This document shows, piece after piece, positions 55,137 through 64,000 of a stretch of DNA of 64,000 nucleotides. Position numbers and translations under genes: made by a program. Location: NCBI GenBank assembly GCA_947643165.1, contig CANRVB010000010.1:1-64000 (forward strand), written 5' to 3'. This stretch comes from an uncultured Porphyromonadaceae bacterium (lineage in GTDB: Bacteria; Bacteroidota; Bacteroidia; Bacteroidales; Muribaculaceae). Under the pieces are notes generated by a model. The model saw nothing but the letters and a program-made list of their open reading frames with translations, made no database searches and was not told the origin of the DNA. Within the stretch, counting starts at the first letter, position 1. Each line of letters begins with the position of its first letter.

Positions 55137-57557
55137 CTACTTGCCCGGCCTTAGCGTTACGCTCTTACCAGCCTTCAGGCTCAGTTCTCGCGTCTCTCCG
55201 TTCATATTTACCGAGACCCGCTCGTCAACCCTCGGATGGATCTCCGCCTTAACTACCTTGCCATCAGCCCATTCCATGTCGATTGTTGCACCCGTACGAG
55301 TCCCCAGACCCGCTGCAGACCCACTTTGCCATGCACCAGGCAACGCCGGTAACAGACTGATACTGTGCGCACTACTCTGCACCAGCATCTCGGCCACTCC
55401 CGCCGTCCCCCCGAAATTTCCATCAATCTGAAACGGAGAATGAGCATCCATCAAATTCGGATAAGTACCCCCTCCGCGGCGCGCATCCGTGCCTTTATAT
55501 TGGTCCGGACTCACATATTTCAGCAGCGTTCTGTATGTCTCATAAGCCTTTACGCCATCTTTCAAGCGCGCACGCAGATTTATACGCCAGCCCGTGCTCC
55601 AGCCCGTGGTCTTGTCACCTTTCAGGTCAAGCGACCTCGCGCATGCCGCCGCAAGCTGAGGCGTCTTTTCCGGTGTGATATGATGGCCCGGATACAGCCC
55701 TATAAGATGTGACTGATGACGATGTTCCGGCTCTACCTCTTTCCAGTCATAATACCACTCGCTCAGATTACCGCGGCTTCCCACTCTGTAGGGAAGCAGA
55801 CGGGGCAACGCGGCATCTATCTCAGCCCTCAGATCTGCGTCGGCATCAATTGCCTGAGCAGCAGCGGCTGCCGCCGTCAGACACTCGCGTATGATGGCCA
55901 TGTCGGCAAATCCGCCATACGATGTCGCAACAGCTTTACCCTCAGAGGTATAGAACATATTTTCAGGCGATGTGCTTGGTGATGTGATCAGATAGCCGTC
56001 CTTCTCGACCATCCAGCCCAGACAGAACTTCGCGGCATCTCGCAATATCGGATAATACTTCTTCAGCATCTCCTTGTCGCGGTTGAACAGGTATTGCTCC
56101 CACACATGGGTCGCCATCCATGCGCCGCCCATGTTCCAGCATGCCCATGATGCACTGCCCGTACCCTCGCCAACAGGATCCGTATGGGCCCAGATATCCG
56201 AATTGTGCCCATTGCACCAACCACCATTGTCAACTCCGTAATACTGTCTGGCGGTCCGCTGTCCGTTCTTGCGCGTGCCGTCAAGGAATGTCAGCATAGC
56301 CTCATGCGCCTCTCCGAGATTGGCTACACCTGCAGGCCAGTAGTTCTCCTCCAGATTGATATTCACGGTATAGTTGCTGCTCCACGGCGGCATCTGTGAC
56401 TCGTTCCACAGACCTTGCAGGTTGGCCGGGACACCCTCCGTCCTTGATGATGATATAAGCAGATACCTGCCGAACTGAAAGTACAGTTCCTCAAGGTCGG
56501 GATCCGTGTTCCGGTTGTCGGAATATTCCATCAGGCGTCTGTCCGTTGTAAGATTGTGCATTTCCGGATCCGACTCACCCAGATCTATCGACACTCTGTC
56601 GAAAAACTGTCCGTAATCATCCCTATGGCGCTTCTCCAGATCCTTGAACTTACGTTTTGCCACATTCCGGATACGGTTGTCGGCCAATGATCTGTAGTTC
56701 TTTCCCTCCTTTACTGGATCTCGGTCGAAACCGTTGAAGCTGGTGGCATCAGCAAAGCCTACAGTAGCCCGTGTGGCTCCCGTTATCTCTATTGTCCCGT
56801 CGGGCATTGTCGTCACCTTGCCGTCGCAGTCCGACACGTTCAGTCTCATTCTGAAGTGTATGCCACGGTTGGGATCATACATCAGATTCTTTCCTTCTAT
56901 CTGGTGATATACCGGACGTGCGTAATACGGTGCATATCCATCCGCATACACTCCAAGGTTGTCAGTACCAGCCTCATGCGGATGAGGAGTCCCCAGACTC
57001 AGCCTCACATCAAACGGCATCTTCGAGTCAAGTCTCACTACAAGAGCCGAATCGGGAGCTGAAGCCAGATATTTCACCTCAAACGGCATCCCGTCAACAT
57101 CGTATGTTATCGTTGCTGTAGCTGTCTTCAGATCAAGTTCGCGCCGGTAGTTGGTTATAGTCGAAGTCTCCCGGCCAGGATAGCTCAGATACAGCCGGCC
57201 CAGTGGCTGAAATGACTGTGAATAATTTCCCTGCACCACACGGTTCAGCTTCTCCGCCAGTACGTAGTCGCCACGGTCCAGGGCCACTCTGATCTTGTTG
57301 ATCTGATCACGGTGGTCAATATCTTCCTGAGTCTTTTCGGGTTCACCGCTCCACAGCGTTATATCGTTAAGCGACAGCGAGTCACACACAGCACCGCCAT
57401 ATATGGCAGCTCCCGTCGTGCCGTTGCCTATCACAAGGGTTTCCTCAAAAAATTCCGCCGGTCGGTCATACACCAGTTTCAACGGATTTCCGGCACTGGC
57501 TCCGATAGCCGTCAGCCAGACCGCCATCATATAAATTCTCAGCCTCTGTTTTCCCAT
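55137..57557 (-). CDS. GH95 alpha-L-fucosidase/galactosidase
   Basis: An 806-residue exported enzyme with a signal peptide ending near GASAG (22). The N-terminal beta domain begins LVYDRPAEFFEETLVIGNG; the helical (alpha/alpha)6 barrel carries NLQGLWNESQMPPWSSNY (about 384-401), ENYWPAGVANL and TGWSTGWRINLRARL (about 670-684), the GH95 hallmarks with catalytic Asn/Asp region. Such enzymes remove alpha-1,2-fucose or related galactose. It converges on GH97 and lies next to a NagB/PIG-L fusion and GH29, consistent with use of fucosylated glycans. Confidence 0.94.
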   Translation of the reverse strand: MGKQRLRIYMMAVWLTAIGASAGNPLKLVYDRPAEFFEETLVIGNGTTGAAIYGGAVCDSLSLNDITLWSGEPEKTQEDIDHRDQINKIRVALDRGDYVLAEKLNRVVQGNYSQSFQPLGRLYLSYPGRETSTITNYRRELDLKTATATITYDVDGMPFEVKYLASAPDSALVVRLDSKMPFDVRLSLGTPHPHEAGTDNLGVYADGYAPYYARPVYHQIEGKNLMYDPNRGIHFRMRLNVSDCDGKVTTMPDGTIEITGATRATVGFADATSFNGFDRDPVKEGKNYRSLADNRIRNVAKRKFKDLEKRHRDDYGQFFDRVSIDLGESDPEMHNLTTDRRLMEYSDNRNTDPDLEELYFQFGRYLLISSSRTEGVPANLQGLWNESQMPPWSSNYTVNINLEENYWPAGVANLGEAHEAMLTFLDGTRKNGQRTARQYYGVDNGGWCNGHNSDIWAHTDPVGEGTGSASWACWNMGGAWMATHVWEQYLFNRDKEMLKKYYPILRDAAKFCLGWMVEKDGYLITSPSTSPENMFYTSEGKAVATSYGGFADMAIIRECLTAAAAAAQAIDADADLRAEIDAALPRLLPYRVGSRGNLSEWYYDWKEVEPEHRHQSHLIGLYPGHHITPEKTPQLAAACARSLDLKGDKTTGWSTGWRINLRARLKDGVKAYETYRTLLKYVSPDQYKGTDARRGGGTYPNLMDAHSPFQIDGNFGGTAGVAEMLVQSSAHSISLLPALPGAWQSGSAAGLGTRTGATIDMEWADGKVVKAEIHPRVDERVSVNMNGETRELSLKAGKSVTLRPGK

Positions 57558-57585
57558 GGTTTTCTTACGAGATTGGTTATTTATG

Positions 57586-57617
57586 CAAATTTAGCAACAA
57601 TAAGCGACATCTGCCAA
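57586..57617 (-). promoter_or_regulatory. Promoter of the GH95 gene
   Basis: Minus strand: -33 TTG (57617-57615), 21 bases, -7 TAAATTTG (57593-57586), 28 bases before the start. Confidence 0.7.
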
Positions 57618-57701
57618 TCCTATTTTACGCTCCCTGTCCCATATTCCGGCTTCATCGCCAAATTTTTTCAATTCTGCCGCCGCCGTATCGGAAAATATTT
57701 G

Positions 57702-57709
57702 TAGCTTTG
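57702..57709 (+). promoter_or_regulatory. -7 element for the NagB/PIG-L gene
   Basis: TAGCTTTG matches TAnnTTTG, 27 bases before the ATG; no clear -33 box. Divergent from the GH95 promoter. Confidence 0.5.
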
Positions 57710-57736
57710 CGTAAGTGAAAAAAATTTCTACCAATC

Positions 57737-59725
57737 ATGAAGACTAACCTAAGTTCGCAAATCAAACTCGAGCGCATTCCCAAGCGCTACTATGACCCTC
57801 AGGGTGAAATTGAGTTTGCCGCTCTTACCCGCGAAGAAAAGATTTACACAAAGATCTTTGAGAACGCTACCGAAGGCAGCAGCTATCTCGCTGACCAGAT
57901 TGTACGCATAGTCAACCGCGCCATCGAAAAGAAAGGCAAAGCTGTGGTAGCTCTCGGTGCCGGTGCCTGCACCCACACCACCTACTCAGATCTCATCGAG
58001 CTTCACAAGCAGGGTAAGATAGACTTCTCAAACGTTGTCATCTTCAATCTGTGCGAGTTCTTCCCTCTGCAGCCCGGAGGTCCAAGCACCCTCAAGCGTC
58101 TCCACGATGTGCTTCTCGACCATATCAATATCCGTCCTGAGAACATCCGTTCCATCGACCCCGCTGTCACTAAGGAAGATATGTTCCAGTATTGCAAGGC
58201 TTACGAACAGTCTATCGAAGACGAAGGTGGCCTTGACCTCGTAGTTTGCGAAGTAGGCCCGCAGGGTTGTCTCGCTTTCAACGAACCCGGATCTGCCAAT
58301 ACCACCCTCTGCCGCCTCGTGCTTCTCAGCAACGAGCTCCGTCAGTCTATCGGCAATGACTACAAGAGCGAATTCGCTCCCACAACCGCCATCACTCTCG
58401 GTGTAGCCAACATACTTTCTGCCGAGCGTGTCCTCACTATGGCATGGGGCGAGAACCGCGCAGCCATCATCCGCAAGACCGTAGAGGAACCTGCCGATGC
58501 AAATGTTCCCGCATCGTTCCTTCAGGGTCATGCACATACCAAGCTCGTTCTTGATCTGCCTGCCGCTGAAGATCTCACACGTATCTCACAGCCTTGGAAG
58601 GTTACTTCCTGCGAATGGACCGACAAGCTCATACGTCGCGCTATCGTCTGGCTCTGCCATGCTACCGGCAAGCCCATTCTCAAGCTTACCGACAAAGATT
58701 ACAGCGACCATGGTCTGGGTGAACTCCTGGCTCTCTTCGGATCAGCATACAATGTAAACATCAAGATCTTCAACGATCTTCAGCATACCATCACCGGTTG
58801 GCCCGGCGGCAAGCCCAACGCTGACGACACATACCGTCCGGAGCGTGCAAATCCATATCCTAAGCGTGTGATAGTATTCTCTCCCCACCCCGATGACGAC
58901 GTTATCTCGATGGGTGGCACACTCAAGCGTCTTGTCGACCAGAAGCACGATGTTCATGTAGCTTACGAGACATCAGGCAATATCGCCGTTGGCGACGAAG
59001 ACATGATGCGCTATTTCCTCATGATGGATAAGATCGCACCTATCTTCGGTTTCGACAGCGAAGGCTACAAGAAACTCTCGGCAGAAGTGCATGATTTCGT
59101 TGGCCACAAGAAAGCCGGCGACATGGATTCAAAGGATATCCGTGAGATCAAGACTATGATCCGTCAGGCCGAGGCCACTATCGCCTGCAACTACATCGGA
59201 GTGAAGCCCGGAAACATACACTTCCTCCGTCTGCCGTTCTACGAGACAGGTACAATCAAGAAAGGCGAACTTGAGGAGCGCGACGTAAACATCGTCAAGA
59301 AGCTTCTCGAGGACGTCAAGCCCCACCAGATATTCGTTGCCGGTGACCTTGCCGATCCTCACGGAACCCACAAAGTCTGCACAGATGCCGTACTCGCCGC
59401 TATCGACGAGCTCAAGGATGAAGAGTGGATGAAAGACTGCCGCATCTGGATGTACCGTGGCGCATGGGCTGAATGGGAAATCGACCATATCGAAATGGCT
59501 GTGCCCATCTCACCCGAAGAGCTCCGTTTCAAGCGCAATTCTATCCTCAAGCACCAGAGCCAGATGGAAAATGCTCCGTTCCTCGGCAATGATGACCGTC
59601 TCTTCTGGCAGCGTGCCGAAGACCGCAACCGTGCTACCGCGCAGCTCTACGAAGGACTCGGTCTGGCAAGCTACGAGGCTATCGAAGCTTTCGTAGAATA
59701 CCACATCATCCGCGACAACCAGTAA
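57737..59725 (+). CDS. Glucosamine-6-phosphate deaminase-like / PIG-L deacetylase fusion
   Basis: A 662-residue two-domain cytoplasmic protein. Residues about 1-300 resemble NagB (glucosamine-6-phosphate isomerase/deaminase): ALGAGACTHTTYSDLIELH (about 73-91), VVCEVGPQGCLAFNEPGS (about 170-187) and TLGVANILSAERVLTMAWGENRA (about 223-245). Residues about 375-650 are a PIG-L/LmbE deacetylase with SPHPDDDVISMGG metal site. The fusion is typical of Bacteroidales. It would deacetylate and deaminate amino sugars, but whether both domains are active on the same substrate is unknown. Own terminator downstream; flanked by fucosidase genes. Confidence 0.9.
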   Translation: MKTNLSSQIKLERIPKRYYDPQGEIEFAALTREEKIYTKIFENATEGSSYLADQIVRIVNRAIEKKGKAVVALGAGACTHTTYSDLIELHKQGKIDFSNVVIFNLCEFFPLQPGGPSTLKRLHDVLLDHINIRPENIRSIDPAVTKEDMFQYCKAYEQSIEDEGGLDLVVCEVGPQGCLAFNEPGSANTTLCRLVLLSNELRQSIGNDYKSEFAPTTAITLGVANILSAERVLTMAWGENRAAIIRKTVEEPADANVPASFLQGHAHTKLVLDLPAAEDLTRISQPWKVTSCEWTDKLIRRAIVWLCHATGKPILKLTDKDYSDHGLGELLALFGSAYNVNIKIFNDLQHTITGWPGGKPNADDTYRPERANPYPKRVIVFSPHPDDDVISMGGTLKRLVDQKHDVHVAYETSGNIAVGDEDMMRYFLMMDKIAPIFGFDSEGYKKLSAEVHDFVGHKKAGDMDSKDIREIKTMIRQAEATIACNYIGVKPGNIHFLRLPFYETGTIKKGELEERDVNIVKKLLEDVKPHQIFVAGDLADPHGTHKVCTDAVLAAIDELKDEEWMKDCRIWMYRGAWAEWEIDHIEMAVPISPEELRFKRNSILKHQSQMENAPFLGNDDRLFWQRAEDRNRATAQLYEGLGLASYEAIEAFVEYHIIRDNQ

Positions 59726-59750
59726 TACGATCTACAAGTTATAGCATATT

Positions 59751-59785
59751 ATCCCCCGCTGCAGATCTGCAGCGGGGGATTTTTA
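59751..59785 (+). terminator. Terminator of the NagB/PIG-L gene
   Basis: Perfect 14-base stem ATCCCCCGCTGCAG/CTGCAGCGGGGGAT (59751-59764 with 59767-59780) followed by T5. Confidence 0.93.
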
Positions 59786-59801
59786 TTTAACCTGAGCGGG
59801 A

Positions 59802-59833
59802 TTTGGCAGATATAGTAAAAAATCCCATCTTTG
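59802..59833 (+). promoter_or_regulatory. Promoter of the GH29 gene
   Basis: -33 TTTG (59802-59805), 20 bases, -7 CATCTTTG (59826-59833), one mismatch from TAnnTTTG. Start codon 44 bases downstream. Confidence 0.6.
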
Positions 59834-59877
59834 TAACAAAACAATCTATTTACAACAAAACAATCTATCCGTATATC

Positions 59878-61356
59878 ATGAAAAAATGTCTCATGGCATC
59901 GGCCATTGCCATTGGTACGGCGATTCTCTGTTCATGCTCCTCCAAAACGGCGGTTTCAACCGATCCGCAGCCCACACCCGGTCAACAAGCCATGATCGAC
60001 CGGAAATATGGCATGTTCCTGCACTATGGCATGAATACTTATCTCAACGCCGAGTGGAGCGATGGTTCCGCGTCGGCCTCCACGTATGCTCCGCCTGCCG
60101 ACATTGCCCGTAAAGCTGCCCAATGGGTCAGCAATGCAAAGCGGGCTGGCATGAGGTCGATAGTTCTGACAACCAAACATCATGACGGATTCTGCCTGTG
60201 GGACAGCGAATACACCGACTACGATATTGCCAACGACAGTATAACCAACAAGGTGGATATTGTCCGTGCCGTGGCCGATGCGTGCCGAAATGAAGGTATA
60301 GCGTTCTCGGTCTACTATTCTCTATGGGACCGGCACGAACCTACCTATCGCGATGATGACAAGTCAGTCTACATCGACTACATGAAAGGGCAGCTCACCG
60401 AACTGATGACCAACTATGGACCCGTAGCCGAACTTTGGTTTGATGGAGCCTGGGACCGGAAACTTGAAGACTGGAAATTGCAGGAACTTTATGATTGCGT
60501 CAAGGCCCTGCAGCCCGACTGCCAGATCTCTACCAACTGGACTATAGGCAAACGTCCGGTCGATATGCAGGCGGGTGATTCGATAATCTATTTTCCATCG
60601 GATTTCCGGCTCTGGGATCCATATCTGCCGGTCGCCGACGATCCGAAGATCTACACTCACAGTGGCAAACAATACTACCTGCCGTTTGAGTCCACCCAGA
60701 CGATCTCCGTCATAGGCAATTGGTTCAACCATCCTGAAGACACCACCGTAAGAGGGGTCGACGAGCTCGAAGAGATATTCCATGTAGCTACAGCCAACGA
60801 CAACTGCCTGCTGCTCAATGTCCCTCCGGCTACCGATGGTAATCAAAACGCTCAGGCTGTAGAAAATATCATTGCATTGGCAAAAAGATTGGGTATTGAG
60901 AATGGTGGCGATTTCCCGGTATCAGCAAAAAGGCCTGTGAATATTCTCACCGATGCCGTAGCCAGTGCTTCAAGCGTCAATAAGAACGATACTCTGCATT
61001 GCGGCGCACATCTTGCCGTAGATTACGATGTCAGCACGGCTTGGGTGTCGGCCGATTCTCTCGCATCAATCAATATAAAACTTGTGCGTCCGGCCACATT
61101 CAGCTCCGTTTCCATCATTGAAGGCGAGAACAGCATACGTCGCTTCGATCTGGAGATCCTCGCTGATGGCAAGTACAAGTCGGTCTATTCAAGTCCGCTC
61201 ATACCTGAACCGACAGGGCAGAGCTTCATGGGCTACGGACTGATCGAGTTCACTCTGCCGCAGGCTGTGACGACCGATCAGCTGCGCGTGACCATCAATC
61301 AGTCGAACGGCACCCCTGCCATCTACTCCATCCGTCTTACGCAAGGCAAGCAGTAA
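59878..61356 (+). CDS. GH29 alpha-L-fucosidase, lipoprotein
   Basis: A 492-residue fucosidase with lipobox LCSC (Cys20). The start at 59878 is chosen for the signal peptide; the longer frame crosses the promoter. The TIM barrel starts YGMFLHYGMNTYLNAEWS (about 44-61); TTKHHDGFCLWDSEYTDYD (98-116) and the nucleophile Asp189 in AELWFDGAWD identify GH29. The C-terminal 120 residues form a beta-sandwich resembling a discoidin/F5-8 type C module. It releases terminal fucose in the periplasm or at the surface. No terminator hairpin was seen after it. Confidence 0.93.
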   Translation: MKKCLMASAIAIGTAILCSCSSKTAVSTDPQPTPGQQAMIDRKYGMFLHYGMNTYLNAEWSDGSASASTYAPPADIARKAAQWVSNAKRAGMRSIVLTTKHHDGFCLWDSEYTDYDIANDSITNKVDIVRAVADACRNEGIAFSVYYSLWDRHEPTYRDDDKSVYIDYMKGQLTELMTNYGPVAELWFDGAWDRKLEDWKLQELYDCVKALQPDCQISTNWTIGKRPVDMQAGDSIIYFPSDFRLWDPYLPVADDPKIYTHSGKQYYLPFESTQTISVIGNWFNHPEDTTVRGVDELEEIFHVATANDNCLLLNVPPATDGNQNAQAVENIIALAKRLGIENGGDFPVSAKRPVNILTDAVASASSVNKNDTLHCGAHLAVDYDVSTAWVSADSLASINIKLVRPATFSSVSIIEGENSIRRFDLEILADGKYKSVYSSPLIPEPTGQSFMGYGLIEFTLPQAVTTDQLRVTINQSNGTPAIYSIRLTQGKQ

Positions 61357-61398
61357 CATAACGTCAAATGATCAGCACAACTTTTTAATCCGTTACTC

Positions 61399-61428
61399 TT
61401 GCTTTCTTGAAATAATGACGTAACTTTG
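61399..61428 (+). promoter_or_regulatory. Promoter of the cobalamin riboswitch transcript
   Basis: -33 TTG (61399-61401), 19 bases, -7 TAACTTTG (61421-61428). The riboswitch begins within a few bases of the expected transcription start. Confidence 0.75.
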
Positions 61429-61433
61429 TGGCC

Positions 61434-61600
61434 ACGTTTTGGTGTCGCGCCCGCGCGATGAAAAGGGAATCAGGTGCAAATCCTGGACAGACCCGCTGCT
61501 GTAAGTTCCGCAAGGCCCCCGTCATTCATGTCACTGTCGCCATAGGGCGATGGGAAGACCGACGGTAGGCTGGAACAAGTCAGAAGACCTGCCATTACAA
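61434..61600 (+). ncRNA. Cobalamin riboswitch
   Basis: Shows the conserved parts of the adenosylcobalamin/cobalamin class in order: GGTGCAAATCC (61473-61483), GACAGACCCGCTGCTGTA (61486-61503), a variable peripheral hairpin with GATGGGAAG, and GTCAGAAGACCTGCC (61579-61593, the B12 box region). It precedes a TonB-dependent receptor gene by 141 bases. That expression platform contains GGCAGA/TCTGCC (61632-61657 region) and GTGGTT/AACCAC pairings near the start codon, so control of translation is likely. Boundaries are approximate. Confidence 0.95.
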
Positions 61601-61741
61601 CATAGTTTTGTCGCCTTCGGGTTATAATGCGGCAGACCATTCTTCGGGGCTCTGCCACTCTTGATCAGTCGTGTGGCTTATTACGCCTTGTTGTGGTTTG
61701 ATGCACAATCCTTTGCGGCTTGTTCCAACCACATCAGTCAT

Positions 61742-64000
61742 ATGAGTCTCCGACTTATCTCCATTCTTATCTCTTTACTTATTATTGTCACGGTCTCAGC
61801 CCGTGACCTTATCACTATTTCCGGTCGTGTAACCACTATCGACGGTTCGCCGGTCGAGGCCGCAATTGTAAGGCTCGATTCCACGGATACTCTCAGCCGC
61901 ACTGATTCTATCGGACGTTATTCCATAAGAGTACCGGCAGGACAAGTCTCTCTATCGGTCTCTATGACAGGCTTCAATCCAATAAGCCGTACATTCACCC
62001 TCTTCTCCTCGTCAACGGTCAACTTTCAGCTGGCCCCCGTCAACGCTCTCTCCGAAGTCACAGCCTATGGTAAGACCAAGCTACGTCAGCTGCGCGAAAG
62101 CGAATTTTCGGTCAATTCAGTCGACGTGGCAGCGGCAGTCAATACAACAGCGACATTATCCGATCTTGTCGGACGCACGGCCGGAGTCAGGATACGCACA
62201 ACAGGTGGTCTCGGATCTGATTTCGATGTCACTCTAAATGGTCTCACCGGCAGCGCAATCCGTTACTTCATTGACGGCATACCCATGGAGTCGCGCGGAT
62301 CCGACGTGTCCCTCGATAACCTACCGCTCAATCAGATAGAGCGTATCGATATCTATAAAGGTGTTGTTCCCGCTTTTCTCGGCACTGACGCAATGGGGGG
62401 AGCCATCAATATTATCACACGCGCACAGAAGCGACGCTATATCGACGCTTCAGTCAGCGCAGGATCTTTCCATACATTCAAGGCCGACTTCGCGGCCCAG
62501 ACAGTCGAGCCAAACACAGGGCTGATCATTCGCCCGACTTTCAATTACGGCTATTCAAAGAACGACTACATGATGAGAAACGTCGAAGTCTGGGATAAGG
62601 ATGCCGACAGATACATCACTACCGACCGACGGCGATTTCACGATGACTACCGCTCCATAATGGGGCAGATTGAAGCAGGTTTCGAAAACAAGTCCTGGGC
62701 CCGCAGCCTGTTCATCTCGGCCTCTTACACTGATCTTGACAAGGAGATTCAGACAGGGTCGGTACAGGCTATAGTCTATGGTACTCCACGTCGTCTAAGT
62801 CATGCCTGGAGCCTCGGTGCACGATATGTAAAGGACAATCTGTTTCTCCGTGGTCTGACACTCAATCTGAGCCTTTCACACACATGGGATCGCTCGCAGA
62901 CAGTGGATACAGTATACCGCAAATACGACTGGAACGGCAACTGGATCCCAACACAACGCAACGAGATCACCGGTGGAACCCGATCAATACGCCATTACCT
63001 CCGCCCGCTCACTGTTGTCCGCGCTAATCTCAACTACCGGTTCGCCGACATACATGTGCTTGACATGAATTACTCCCTCAACCGCACAGGAAACAAGCGC
63101 TATGATGACCTCGACCCTGAATACGATCCAGCCAAAGATATTCTCGGTAAACATATAATAGGACTCTCTTACTCACATTCTCTCCTCGATGAGCGACTCC
63201 AAAACACCATTTTCGGAAAATCATACATCGAACAGCTACGCATCGTACAGCTCTCCGACAAGTGGAGCGACAATGCCCGTGAGTCATCGACAAAGACGTT
63301 CTGGGGCTACGGAATCGGATCGCGATACAACATCATCGATCCATTACAGGTAAAGTTTTCGTTTGAACATTCTGTACGTCTGCCACTTTCACGCGAGATG
63401 CTCGGCAACGGAACCACAGTCTCCGCCAACCTCTCTCTCAAACCCGAAAACTCCGACAATCTCAACCTCGGAATTTTCGGCAATCTACGTCTTGGCAATA
63501 ATCATTCCTTCTACTATGAAATCGCAGGTTACCTGCGACACGTCAAGGATATGATACATCTTGTCACCAACGAAAACACCGGACTCTCTGTCTACGGCAA
63601 CATCTCCAGCGTCAATGTCAGGGGCATCGAAGGAGAACTCGGCTACCACTTTGCCGACAAGTTGCACCTCACAACCAATTGGAGCTACTCCGTCAGCCGC
63701 GACATGAACGCCCGACGCTCCGATGGGAAACCTTCGGTCACCTACAAAAACCGTATTCCCAACCGCCCGTGGTTATATGGGAACACCGAACTGACCTATC
63801 TACATCATGGACTGATCATGCCACACGACAAAGTCCGTGCTGGCTACGTATATCAATACGTCCACTGGTTCTACCTCACTTGGGAAGGCTACGGTAGCCT
63901 CTCATCCAAATCTAAGATCCCGACACAAAACCAGCAGAACATCTACATCACCTACTCCTGGCTTGATGAACGTTATAATGCGACTCTTGAAGTCGACAAC
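61742..64000 (+). CDS. btuB: BtuB-like TonB-dependent receptor, partial
   Basis: About 753 codons are visible before the window ends; the barrel continues beyond. Signal peptide about 1-20 (MSLRLISILISLL). A carboxypeptidase-regulatory-like domain (about 25-100) is followed by the plug (about 115-225; TLSDLVGRTAGVRIRTTG and IERIDIYKGVVPAFLGTD) with the MGGAINIITR motif, then barrel strands. The cobalamin riboswitch directly upstream supports import of cobalamin or a related corrinoid. A cobamide-linked co-transporter gene may follow but is not seen. Confidence 0.9.
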   Translation, partial: MSLRLISILISLLIIVTVSARDLITISGRVTTIDGSPVEAAIVRLDSTDTLSRTDSIGRYSIRVPAGQVSLSVSMTGFNPISRTFTLFSSSTVNFQLAPVNALSEVTAYGKTKLRQLRESEFSVNSVDVAAAVNTTATLSDLVGRTAGVRIRTTGGLGSDFDVTLNGLTGSAIRYFIDGIPMESRGSDVSLDNLPLNQIERIDIYKGVVPAFLGTDAMGGAINIITRAQKRRYIDASVSAGSFHTFKADFAAQTVEPNTGLIIRPTFNYGYSKNDYMMRNVEVWDKDADRYITTDRRRFHDDYRSIMGQIEAGFENKSWARSLFISASYTDLDKEIQTGSVQAIVYGTPRRLSHAWSLGARYVKDNLFLRGLTLNLSLSHTWDRSQTVDTVYRKYDWNGNWIPTQRNEITGGTRSIRHYLRPLTVVRANLNYRFADIHVLDMNYSLNRTGNKRYDDLDPEYDPAKDILGKHIIGLSYSHSLLDERLQNTIFGKSYIEQLRIVQLSDKWSDNARESSTKTFWGYGIGSRYNIIDPLQVKFSFEHSVRLPLSREMLGNGTTVSANLSLKPENSDNLNLGIFGNLRLGNNHSFYYEIAGYLRHVKDMIHLVTNENTGLSVYGNISSVNVRGIEGELGYHFADKLHLTTNWSYSVSRDMNARRSDGKPSVTYKNRIPNRPWLYGNTELTYLHHGLIMPHDKVRAGYVYQYVHWFYLTWEGYGSLSSKSKIPTQNQQNIYITYSWLDERYNATLEVDN

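Overview
The window looks like a chromosome segment of a gut Bacteroidales bacterium, most likely a Muribaculaceae-type organism. Supporting signs are a SusC/SusD pair, many lipoprotein glycosidases (GH2, GH35, GH97, GH95, GH29), GLPGLI and PepSY-like proteins, a reverse rubrerythrin, no obvious Shine-Dalgarno sites, and many promoters of the Bacteroidetes type (-33 TTTG or TTG, 19-21 bases, then -7 TAnnTTTG). The family assignment is inference; no ribosomal RNA or marker tree is available here. No phage, insertion sequence, integrase or CRISPR array was seen.

Layout. 1-1000: two tRNA-Val genes, luxS and tRNA-Ser on the minus strand. 1069-6561: a secreted GH2 beta-galactosidase and a histidine-rich G3E (CobW-type) GTPase on the plus strand. 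6666-18001: a minus-strand glycan locus read as SusC, SusD, a Tat-exported Gfo/Idh/MocA oxidoreductase, a HEAT plus DUF1080 (3-keto-disaccharide hydrolase family) protein and a second Gfo/Idh/MocA enzyme. It has no classical glycosidase and fits oxidation-assisted glycoside cleavage. 18598-25014: a lipoprotein, tRNA-Asp, two metallo-beta-lactamase-fold enzymes, a lipoprotein and a prolyl oligopeptidase. 25282-29628: initiator tRNA, a transglutaminase/thioredoxin-fold protein, purN, a PepSY-like protein and a DUF2795 protein. 29728-32687: GH35 beta-galactosidase with a PduO-type cobalamin adenosyltransferase 2 bases downstream. 32935-35999: a DUF1846 protein, and a thioredoxin / VKOR-C39-like / 50-residue-ORF operon.

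36121-42132 is the branched-chain amino-acid operon ilvD-ilvB-ilvN-acyl-ACP thioesterase-ilvC. 42351-43444: a UPF0102 nuclease-like protein and rubrerythrin. 43523-47663: an ECF sigma factor operon with a putative anti-sigma factor and two uncharacterised exported proteins, plus an OprP-like porin. 47699-52776: two loci of a roughly 73-base palindromic repeat flank a tandem GLPGLI duplication and an outer-membrane barrel gene. 52912-61356: GH97, GH95, a NagB/PIG-L fusion and GH29, suited to fucosylated or host-type glycans. 61434-64000: a cobalamin riboswitch and a BtuB-like TonB-dependent receptor that runs off the window.

The points most worth a second look are: the thioredoxin/VKOR/50-residue ORF operon; the C9 tracts at the -33 position of two outer-membrane gene promoters; the palindromic repeat carrying promoter-like ends; the GLPGLI duplication with a visible breakpoint and a homogenised core; and the glycosidase-free oxidoreductase PUL.
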